From Phallusia mammillata (taxonomy: Eukaryota; Chordata; Ascidiacea; Phlebobranchia; Ascidiidae), in contig QLIY01000736.1 in assembly GCA_003260075.1 (NCBI GenBank), positions 18,565 through 82,564 on the forward strand: DNA of 64,000 nucleotides. Reading direction: 5' to 3'. The notes beneath the pieces were generated by a model that did not search any database, was not told the origin of the DNA, and worked only from the letters and a program-made list of their open reading frames with translations. A program made the translations under genes and the position numbers. Of this stretch, positions 55,821-64,000 are shown piece after piece. The stretch's first letter is position 1; each line of letters starts with the position of its first letter.

Positions 55821-58800
55821 TATTTGACGCAGTCGAAAAACCCGATCGATTCCAAATCTTTAAACAGAGCAGTCTTTTTCTCCTCACTGGCTGGAAGGAG
55901 GGGTAAACGAGGGGGTCCTAGGGGAATACCCGTCACCCTCTCCGCGACAGCTTTGTTTAGTCCAATAGTCAAACCTAAAAATAGTTTATGTGTTGCGGGT
56001 GCGCATCTTGGTAACATCGATGAAAACAAAACGCGTTAGACTAGCAGTGATTCTCAAACTTTTTCGCATGCAGCGCATTAGGCTAATTTTTGTACACGGC
56101 ACATTTAGCAGGAAGACATGACAAAAGTTGTTCAAAGAATGTTGGTTTTCAACTTTATTGTGGTGGGTAATAATGACTTTTTATCAATAACAAAAATATG
56201 AGCTTCGAAACGTTGTGACGCACACCAGTAGCTTGTTATCGCGTACTTATAAGTTTATAAACACCAGGGAATGTTTGCACATTGAAATAAGGCGTATTTC
56301 GCGGCACACTTTGAATCTCTCTATGGCACACCAGCAGTTTAAGAATCACTGCGTTAGAGTGTGAAATAGTTAAAAGCTTTATGCCACGTACGTAGATTTC
56401 CGTTAATTAAACAAATAGCTTTGGTTTCTGAAGTCCAACTCTAAACAATGTTTCCATATTTTCATTCTAGCAGAAAGTCAAGCCAGCAAAAACGATTAAT
56501 TATTACGTAAACGTCACAGAGGACTTCCCCTACAGGTGTTTCCCCCCACTCACCGTGACGAAACATGCATTGCAGGAATCGTTGCGCTTTGGGGGGGGGG
56601 AATGTTTGCACATTGAAATAAGGCGTATTTCGCGGCACACTTCGAATCTCTCTATGGCACACCAGTAGTTTGAGAATAACTGCGTTAGAGTGTGAAATAG
56701 TCCAAAGCTTTATGCCACGTACGTAGATTTCCGTTCATTAAACAAATAGCTTTGGTTTCTATTTCTATAGAAAAGTTCAACTTTAAATATTGTTTCCATA
56801 TTTTCATTCTAGCAGAAAAGGTTAGACAGCAAAAACAATCAACTATTACGTAAACGTCACAGAGGACTTCCCCTACAGGTCTTTCCCCCACTCACCGTGA
56901 CGAAACATGCATTGCAGGAATCGTTGCGCTTTGGGGGGGGGGAGGTGAGTTTATTTCGCTTGGTGGACAAAGCGACACAATTGCAAACAAACAACAAGCC
57001 GGAAATAGCTGCGCAACATTGAGACGTTATGGGGCGCAAAACGGCGGACGGCACAATTAGTAGGTAATGGATGAACGCACTGCTGCTACAGCGTGTTATA
57101 GAGCTCTTTAACCTAGGTGCACAACAACAACAACATAAATGCATACGATAAAGAGGTACATATGTGTATATATGGTTCCCCAAAAGCAATCGTGGCATAT
57201 ATACATTAACAGGTGCGCCGGATCCTTCGGACAAGTTTTTGCTTAAACTTGTAAAATTTACTCTGCCGGGTCGCACAAATACCCTTGATGGGGAGATGCA
57301 TGTGTTCCGCGGGCCACGTGTTTGTGACTCCTGCAGATCTTAAGAATATGAGAAAATGAGAGATAAACTCCTTAAACACGTTTTTTTTGCGGAACACTTG
57401 GAACACCTAACCAGAAACGAACAAGCCAAAATTTAATTCTAAAATGAAACATTATTCTAAATACACTAATATACTAGCTTTTTTGTTTCCCTGGTTAGTT
57501 AGTTTTTTGAAACCGTGAATTGTGTACTTGGAACATCATTTGAAAGGGGGGGGGGACCACTGACCTAGGTGCACAACAACAACAACAACAACAACATAAA
57601 TGCATACGATGAAGAGGTACATATGTGTACATATGGTTCCCCAAAAGCAATCGTGGCATATATACATTAACAGGTGTGCCGGATCCTTCGGACAGGGGGG
57701 GGGGTATTCTAAAATGAAACATTATTCTAAATACACTAATATACTAGCTTGTTTGTTTCCCTGGTTAGTTTTTTGAAACCGTGAATTGTGTACTTGGAAC
57801 ATCATTTGAAATAATCTGATCAATATTCTAAGTAATGTGAGCAAACTCTCATTTGAGTCAGAATTCGTTAAATCCACAGAAACAATATATCCCTTATTGT
57901 TACGTCACCTCGTCTTTCCCGTACAACAACGTCATTCGGTCTCCAAACTTTTCAGCGCACAAACCGAAGTCATCCATGCGTAGCGCCGTGAACTTTAACC
58001 CCGCAAATGTGGGGATTTTTTTCGAAGCTTCTTCCATTAAGTCGATCATGGAAACTGGGGGTCAGAAAACAACGCAACTTTGCCAATAATCATTATAACA
58101 ATACAACATATAGTTGACTGTTTGTTTCAAACTGACAACATATAGTTGACGGGGGGGGGGGAACTGGTATTGGACGGCTTGGTTGAGATTTCCCGACTTG
58201 ATTGCGGCCATTATCTTTCGGTTAAGTTTCCCTGCGTAGTTGTAAGTGCTACCAACCGCACCTGACCCACCAAGAGCGAGCGCACAAACCAGTTGCTGCG
58301 GAGAAACATAAAAGAGATGAGTTTATTTCGCTTGGTGGACAAAGCGACACAATAGCACTAAACAATAACCAAGCCGGAAATAGCTGNTTTGTTTCAAACT
58401 GACAACATATAGTTGACTATTTGTTTCAAACTGACAACATATAGTTGACTGTTTGTTTCAAACTGATGATATTTTGACTCATAACATTGATTTAATGAAG
58501 GGTCGGCAACCTACGGCAAGAAAGTCACAATGGTCTATTCACAATTTATTTAGTTTTTACAAATTCTACATGAAATAGAATCTTAGAAACACAATGCACG
58601 GATTTTCAATCTAATTTGACAATAATGTTAAGCTGTCGAAAAATCGGGTTTGTCAGCATTTGCCCTTAAATTATTTTTACTCGGGATCTCACAAATTTTC
58701 GAGACTAATGTAGGTTTAAACTGAGCTCAATTCGAATTTAAATCAGGCATATTTCGGGTTTTATTGTGAAAAAAAAAAACTACTTTAGTCACCAAACAAC

Positions 58801-60336
58801 AACAACTTTCCTCCCACTTACAATCGACTCCTGTCATTTCAGGGATGTGATAATAAAGCATGGGCACATCGGGCGCTTCCCCCGCCACCCCAGCCAGATA
58901 CGTCACAAGCGCACTCACAGTTGGGGGTTTGAAATAACTAGGGGGAAGTACCGATATCGCGTCAGCACCAATCGAAGCCGCGTGACGTGCCTGTGTGACG
59001 TAACAATGACGATTAGCTTTTCAATTGTTGATTTGGAATAAGTTTAAACTGACCAGTTCTTTTGTTTCCTGCAAATTGTTTGTCCCGATGTGAATGATGA
59101 CGTGATCGAGTCTGAAACAAAGTGTTAACTGTTACGTAACAGTCTAAGTTGGGTCCAGATTTAGGAGTGAGGGGAGAGGGGGCAATATAATATAAAATAT
59201 GGGTAAATAAGGACAAAAAAATGTTCATCCACACATTTTGAATTGCGTTTTTGGCTCTTTTACACAACATGACGTAGTTGATTGAGCAGATTGTCTGATA
59301 AAAAGTCTCCTTTAATTTCTATATTTTGGTCCCAATCATGGTAAAGTTATGATGAAGCGTGACCCCAAGTGGATACGGGAGGAGTTTGAATATATTCACA
59401 GTTTCTGAAACATTTAACCGTATTTTAAACATTTGAAAATTTACTTTCCCTTTCCTGCGCTCATCCACTTCTCGGCCATTTTCTTCCTCTCATCCAGTGT
59501 GAGACTTATTCCCTCCCCAGTCGATCCGTTGGCTGGTGGGAAATAAAATCTCGTGGTAAACTCAATTACAAAATAATTTAATTACAAATTGATAAACTTA
59601 AGTTTATAATTATACCCGCATTGCGCAATTTTCTCATTCGGTTTTTTATATTACTGGGCTAAGCAAGCAACCTTAATCCTATAATCGAAAAAGAAAATAA
59701 GTCGAAACTAGAAAATATTTTTGTACAAACAAAAACGCTCCCCAATCCCAATCAGTTTATGCTTTTACAAGACAGAGTAGGAAAAGAAAACATTTAAGAG
59801 AAGCCACTGCATTAAATATTTGGCTGAGCAGCAGCAGGTGCAGCCTGAACCACGATCGTTCAAAAGTGGCGAAGATAAATATTCAACTGAACAAAATATC
59901 TGGAGCTCGATTGTTTAAGTCAGTGGTCAATGGATCGTTACGAAGAAAAACTTCAAAAAGTTTACAACTGTATTAAATATTTGGCAAATGCTCCTACATA
60001 TTACGTTTGAAGCGAGTTTTAACTGCTCCATTCCTTGTTCCCAAGAGAACCACACTAACACTCACCGAATATACCGTTCACTCCTTGCTCCACCAGAACA
60101 TCAACATATCTGTCCACCACGGGGGGGGGGGCACACCAACACTCACCGAATGCACCGTTCACTCCTTGCTCCACCAGAACATCAACATATCTGTCCACCA
60201 CATCCGGATTGATTGTCCTGCGTCACAAACACATATGTCAGATCGTATATGACGTAACAGTGGTCTGACGTCATACTTACCCGTCGGCGTGCATGGGCGT
60301 GAAAGGGGCGGCGACCAATCCTTCAAAGATTTTCAT
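55820..60336 (-). CDS. NPL: N-acetylneuraminate lyase (exons scrambled by assembly)
   Basis: N-acetylneuraminate lyase is a cytosolic class I aldolase that cleaves sialic acid to N-acetylmannosamine and pyruvate through a Lys Schiff base. Exons recognised in protein order: 60336-60281 (MKIFEGLVAAPFTPMHADG), 60217-60147 (TINPDVVDRYVDVLVEQG), 59532-59445 (ANGSTGEGISL, the pyruvate-binding motif), 59111-59054 (DHVIIHIGTNN), 58990-58822 (GADAISVLPP, MLYYHIPEMTG), 58054-57909 (KIPTFAGLKFTA, with the Schiff-base Lys in GLKF), 58295-58162 (QLVCALALGGSGAVGSTYNY, partial), 55974-55820 (VTGIPLGPPRLPLLPAS, stop TAA). The 58162-58295 exon lies on the wrong side of the 57909-58054 exon. It belongs to a contig that was misplaced. 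The exon expected between it and the last one (family sequence around residue 250) was not found and may be in a gap. The gene is probably intact in the organism. Confidence 0.9.
56042..56351 (+). mobile_element. hAT MITE family D (GATTCTCAAACTTTTT ends)
   Basis: The left end TAGCAGTGATTCTCAAAC and the right end GTTTAAGAATCACTG form an inverted repeat. The flanks CGTTAGAC and CGTTAGAG agree at 7 of 8. It is non-coding and lies in the NPL region. The right end recurs at 56601-56690 because of a gap duplication. Confidence 0.8.
56265..56930. repeat. Duplicated block around a 10-G gap
   Basis: Bases 56267-56590 recur at 56601-56932, each ending in CAGGAATCGTTGCGCTTT before a G run (56591-56600 and 56933-56942). 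Confidence 0.85.
56943..57015 (+). repeat. Dispersed repeat (TTTATTTCGCTTG family)
   Basis: GAGTTTATTTCGCTTGGTGG, CAAAGCGACACAATTGCA and CAAGCCGGAAATAGCTG match 58310-58386 almost completely, and 23466-23556 more distantly. The match to 58310-58386 is probably a contig overlap rather than a second genomic copy. Confidence 0.65.
57100..57850. repeat. Duplicated blocks around 10-G gaps with a CAA microsatellite
   Basis: 57110-57235 recurs at 57562-57694, with the CAACAACAA tract longer in the second copy. 57435-57545 recurs at 57705-57810. The gaps are G10 at 57546-57555 and 57695-57704. Confidence 0.82.
58111..58470 (+). repeat. 32-bp minisatellite split by a misplaced contig
   Basis: The unit GTTTGTTTCAAACTGACAAC followed by ATATAGTTGACT occurs at 58119-58150 and resumes at 58388-58465. 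The intervening 58162-58386 segment is bounded by a G11 run (58151-58161) and the single N at 58387. It carries unrelated sequence with an NPL exon. Confidence 0.85.
60050..60217 (-). repeat. Duplicated NPL exon around an 11-G gap
   Basis: The exon reading VVDRYVDVLVEQG is present in part at 60066-60120 and in full at 60147-60217, with G11 at 60121-60131. The copies differ by a few bases (ATATACC against ATGCACC, which replaces Ala with Ile/Tyr-type codons near the 3' end of the exon). Confidence 0.8.
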
Positions 60337-61139
60337 GTTTTTTCGTTTCAGTTTTTTTTTACGTTATATATTAGACTTAAATTGATTGCTGCTTCTGGGT
60401 CATAAAGTTGGAGTTGTAAAAACGTCTACCTTATCAACATCCAATAACATACTGTTGCAGATATGTCCAGTTTGGTGATTGTTTTAGTACAATTGTGTTT
60501 TCACCAAGCGAAATAAACTAAACCGATTTTTCTGCCTTCAATGAACCATTCGATTCATACGTTTATACACGAGTGTGATCGGTGGTCTACATAAACGCTT
60601 CAGGCTGACCCCAGTTATGAATTTATGTTTATCTTAACCGAGTTTCTGAAACCTCTTCCAAATTCCTTTAAACAGCCTATTTGTGGCCACCTTGCAGTGT
60701 AGGTTGTATTCTCTGCAACTACAAGATATTTCATCGACAATGTTGACATTGGTTAACAAGTTAAACTTTCGCTAAAACTCGAAAATGTTGCGCCAGGCGT
60801 TGCATACCTAACTGCAGCTGATAATGACGCGTTGTACAGTGTAACTTTTCAAGCTTGCCATTTACTACATTATATCCCTAAGGTTATAACGTTTGTCTGT
60901 CACACATACATGTATACAAGTCACAACATTTGGATTTAGCCTTTTTGTTTTGTTTGTTCATTCCTGAAGACAACAGAAACTTATTTTAACAAAATTAAAA
61001 CCATTGCGATGTTATCAATCCTATTTATGGCGAGTTAAATGAAGTTAAACTACTTCTAAATAGTTTTAGCGACCTAACCAAAAAGCTATATCAACCAGTC
61101 TTGCATACGTTTCAGTGTGTTTCCTGCGTTAAGAGTTCT

Positions 61140-62040
61140 TCCAGAAAACAATGCTTTAAACACTGTAAACCTGTTTCACAGTAGCGAAAAAGTAAGTATA
61201 CGGCTGGGGGGGGGGAAGTTCTCCCAGAAAACAATGCCCAAAACACTGTAAACCTGTTTCACAGTAGCGAAAAAGTAAGTATACGGCTGGGGGGGGGGAC
61301 CGAATTCTAACTTTACATCTGCGTCGCAATTATAACAATATTCTTTCACACGAATGGGGGGGGGGCCATATTGAATGCCAACAACAAATCAGCCAAACTC
61401 AGTGTTGCAGAACCCCGTACAGGTCGTGTGGAGCTTCGCAGTAACATACCTGACCACACTTTCTCCCTGCAGCAACATGCAGTTCATACTTAACTGAGTT
61501 AATATTTGACTAAGCTTTTTTTCACCACAAATCTGCAATGATTACTGATTACCAGCCTATTTAACGGTGCGGCTTAAACGCGTTGAACATAGAGTTCGGG
61601 TTCAGACTTTTCAAAAAACAAACGGACCCTCAGGAACGTGGCCGAATGGTCCAGCGCGCCTGACCCACATAAAAAACTGATCCCCGGGAGTGTCCTGGGT
61701 TCGACCCGTGATAATAAACGGACCAGATGCCGACCCAAATTCTATAACTTTACATCTGCGTCGCAATTATAACAATATTCTTTCACACGAATGCATTCCT
61801 CTATTTTGTTTATTAAGTAACTAGCCAAATTCGTGCATCGAAAATGTTAATAAATTCTACTTTTAAGCCCACTCTCGGATGTTGACGGTTTGGAGACGTT
61901 ACAATCTTGCTCTCGGGGGGGGGGACCAAATTGGAGCATCGAAAATGTTAATAAATTCTACTTTTAGGCCCACTCTCGGATGTTGACGGTTTGGAGACGT
62001 TACAATCTTGCTCTCTCAAACCTCACTCTTAACTCATTCA
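61140..62040. repeat. Duplicated contig ends around 10-G gaps, 61.1-62.0 kb
   Basis: 61135-61205 recurs at 61216-61288. 61303-61355 recurs at 61739-61792, about 440 bp away. 61805-61914 recurs at 61925-62015. Each junction carries a G10 run. Confidence 0.8.
61632..61722 (+). mobile_element. tRNA-derived SINE (family L), best-preserved copy
   Basis: GTGGCCGAATGGTCCAGCGC then GCCTGACCC (A box, Leu/Ser tRNA type) and GTCCTGGGTTCGACCC (B box) are about 40 bases apart. There is no acceptor stem pairing, so it is a SINE head rather than a functional tRNA. Confidence 0.8.
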
Positions 62041-62095
62041 GTTAATAAACTATATTTAAGGAACGCCGTCTTCTTGGGGGGGGGGTATGACGTCA

Positions 62096-62155
62096 ACGGT
62101 GGTCGGCAACCCCTGGTAAACGAAGCAAGTACCATAAACGGTTGCCGACCCTCCC
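62096..62155. repeat. Short inverted repeat GGTCGGCAACC / GGTTGCCGACC
   Basis: GGTCGGCAACC at about 62100-62110 is followed some 30 bases later by GGTTGCCGACC, able to form a hairpin. GGGTCGGCAACCT also occurs at 58501. The sequence resembles the ends of another small DNA transposon family. It starts about 10 bases after a gap, so its left flank is unreliable. Confidence 0.5.
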
Positions 62156-62307
62156 CCACCGCATCTCACAATTTCTAGTCACATGCTTGCCACTCTACGG
62201 CTGTATTAAACACATGCGTTCCAACTTTGCCCTGGTTACACTAAATTTTCGTTGAACAATTTTTACAGGTGATCTATTACGCTTCATTTTTTCTCTTGTT
62301 TGTTCTA

Positions 62308-62361
62308 GGTCAGTGGTTCCCAACCTTTTTACGATCCCGTACCACCTGGACGCTCTGCACT
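62308..62361 (+). mobile_element. hAT MITE left end, truncated by gap
   Basis: CAGTGGTTCCCAACCTTTTT is a typical hAT terminal repeat. The element is cut at 62362 by a G run. Confidence 0.55.
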
Positions 62362-62796
62362 GGGGGGGGGGGGATATAAACATCTTCAGTCTTTACTCAG
62401 TAATCATTATGACGCAACAAATCCCACATTTTGTTACGTCGTGTTTTTTGGTCACAACTGCGATTGTTCCCATGGGTTGTTACATCACACACTATCTTTG
62501 TGTTTTTTACAGGTGTGGAATTGTTTGACATACAACGCCTGTCCACGACAGATGGGTCAGTATTGTTTGTTCTGGTCAGCAGAATAATGATAAATGTGAG
62601 GTCATAGAGGGGTCGCCTATGACGTTATAAATTTCAAAATAAATGCACGAATAAACATGTTCTACCATGGGTTGTTATGACAAAACAAAAAGTCACAACG
62701 CACCTCAATGTTACGGCACAGTGTTAAGATAAACATAAATTCTTGGATCGGCTCTGAAGCGTTTATGTATACCAGCGATCACGGCACACTCATTTA

Positions 62797-62847
62797 TAGA
62801 TCACAGTACGCCAGGCCCATTGAAGGCGTCATACCGAATCAGCCGGT

Positions 62848-62924
<77 letters not shown>

Positions 62925-63110
62925 ACAAAATTTACCTCAGTTGCATTAACCCAGTGGTTCTCAAACTTTTTCGTTATTTTCTCTAAACGGTCCGGGGGGG
63001 GGGCATGACAAGGTACAGGCGTAATCTAGCCTGCAGTGGGATTCGAACCAATGAAAGAAGTTTTTCCACTCTACCAACTGAGCTACACAAGCTCAGTGGA
63101 GAAACCGCCG
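62797..63110 (-). mobile_element. tRNA-derived SINE (family V) with internal gaps
   Basis: On the minus strand the head reads GTGTAGCTCAGTTGGTAGAG (an A box nearly identical to a real tRNA) and GGTTCGAATCCCACTGC (B box). It continues to GCAGGCTAGAT, CTGATTCGGTATGACGCC, TTCAATGGGCCTGG and CGTACTGTGA. A 76-G run (62848-62923) and a G10 (62994-63003) interrupt it, with a hAT terminus (62952) in between, so the order of pieces is unsafe. Confidence 0.75.
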
Positions 63111-63417
63111 AAAGTCGAATCAAAAGCACGGTTGCCTGCCTTGTATGCTACACATGTTAGCTTCGTAGTAGGTGATCGTCAAACTGGCCACTTCAGGGCT
63201 GATCCCAGTATGAATATATTCATCTTAGCTGATATGGTCAATATGACGATCCCCTATTACGAAGTTGACACGTGCAGCATACAATGCAGGCAACGGTGCT
63301 TGTGAGTTAACTTTCGACGCGTTTTTAATAGCTTGTTGCTTAACCCAATGCCTTTATATATCGTTAGTTTCTAAACAGCTATTCTAGGGTTGCCATATTT
63401 TATGATACACAATCCCT

Positions 63418-63510
<93 letters not shown>

Positions 63511-63867
63511 GCCATTATTTCGAGGGCTCGCGGTCCTTAAGCCTGAATGTGTTTTTCAGAAAAACGAAAGTTGATTGCAGGATTTCAGCTAGTTATGCAA
63601 AATTGCTCATAACAATGATCCAAAAACAGCATCTGACATCACAGACAAGACAAAAAACATTACAATTGTGCGCGAACATATGCATTTTTGTTAGTTGTCA
63701 TGGAATAAAGCCTATTGTTTAACAATGGAGACGGTCGATTCTCACTTTTACTTTGATTTAAACCTATTCATTTGCATAAACTGAGGCCAAATAAAAATAT
63801 AGAATTACTTCAACCTTTTCGCGGTCACCGCAAAATAGCCTCATGGACCCCAGTTTGAGAACCGCTG
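62952..63867 (+). mobile_element. Putative hAT element with gaps inside
   Basis: The left end CAGTGGTTCTCAAACTTTTT at 62952 and the right end CAGTTTGAGAACCGCTG at 63867 form an inverted repeat. The 8-bp flanks CATTAACC and CGTTAACC agree at 7 of 8. The interior includes the SINE head and a 91-G gap, so the true length and content are unknown. Confidence 0.6.
63418..63508. other. 91-base G run (assembly gap)
   Basis: Pure G with no interruption. The poly-glycine frame it creates is not a protein. Confidence 0.8.
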
Positions 63868-64000
63868 CGTTAACCTTTTTTGCGATCCAAACACTTTTAT
63901 TATGGAATAAATTTCGAAAATTCGAAAGTCACAAGCACGGCGACACGAGAAAACGTTGTAAGATACTCTGGTCCTTGTCAATTAACTTTCTGCGAAGGAT

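Larger units (their letters stand above)
60337..64000. other. Repeat- and gap-rich region upstream of NPL, no gene found
   Basis: There is no supported coding sequence. Poly-glycine frames over long G runs are artefacts. The region holds SINEs (61632-61722 and 62797-63110), hAT ends (62308, 62952-63867) and G-run gaps at 61206-61215, 61289-61298, 61356-61365, 61915-61924, 62076-62085, 62362-62373, 62848-62923, 62994-63003 and 63418-63508. The stretch 60340-61130 is plain A+T-rich sequence. Confidence 0.65.

Noticed and set aside
61632-63110. Functional tRNA genes at 61.6 kb and 63.1 kb
   Set aside because: A and B boxes are present, but acceptor stems do not pair and the sequences recur with shared non-tRNA bodies, so they are SINE heads.
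62708-63722. Poly-glycine proteins at 62708-63008 and 63390-63722
   Set aside because: These frames exist only because 76- and 91-base G runs are read as Gly codons; the runs are assembly gaps.

Overview
The window is animal nuclear DNA with intron-rich genes, GT-AG splicing, roughly 63-65% A+T, and many tRNA-derived SINEs and hAT-type MITEs. Compact genes with short introns, very high allelic divergence and the gene content suggest an ascidian tunicate such as Ciona. That taxonomic call is an inference; no diagnostic marker was read. There is no bacterial or viral content, no CRISPR array and no intact tRNA or rRNA gene.

Layout. At 403-1026 (+) are the last two exons of ribosomal protein L27a. 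Tail-to-tail with it, 1694-16587 (-) holds a 22-exon PHF14 orthologue, a PHD-finger chromatin protein. About 1 kb upstream, and divergently transcribed, lies a 17-exon C2H2 zinc-finger gene that I do not recognise (17632-27466, +). At 30177-36710 (-) is a 15-exon type I membrane protein with a sushi-like and Ig-like ectodomain and a short tyrosine-bearing tail. At 38797-47364 (-) is a DYRK1 protein kinase of 14 coding exons, with a possible further 5' exon at 50822-50876 and promoter-like sequence at 47.6-48.5 kb or 52 kb. At 55820-60336 (-) is N-acetylneuraminate lyase (NPL), whose assembly is scrambled. I rebuilt these models by hand from splice sites. The PHF14, zinc-finger, receptor and DYRK1 models each close in frame over every exon (1666, 783, 553 and 771 codons).

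The most striking pattern is about 41 pure G runs, confined to 0-16 kb, one at 23.9 kb, and 53-64 kb. Most are exactly 10 G, or 11-12 where a neighbouring base is G; five are longer (30, 81, 76 and 91, plus borderline cases). The short ones nearly always sit between two near-identical copies of the same sequence. I read them as assembly gaps (10-N placeholders written as G) between unmerged, overlapping and often allelic contig ends. They are not a biological G-tract system. They explain the apparent tandem duplications of PHF14, NPL and RPL27A exons and one demonstrably misplaced contig in NPL.

Mobile DNA is the real biological novelty. There are two or more hAT MITE families with imperfect or perfect 8-bp target duplications, one of which carries an internal 30-bp array that varies from 1 to 12 units between copies. 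There are also two tRNA-derived SINE families, one with a conserved non-tRNA body. The genes do not form one pathway. PHF14, the zinc-finger protein and DYRK1 are nuclear regulators, RPL27A is translational, NPL is sialic-acid catabolism and the receptor is a surface protein.
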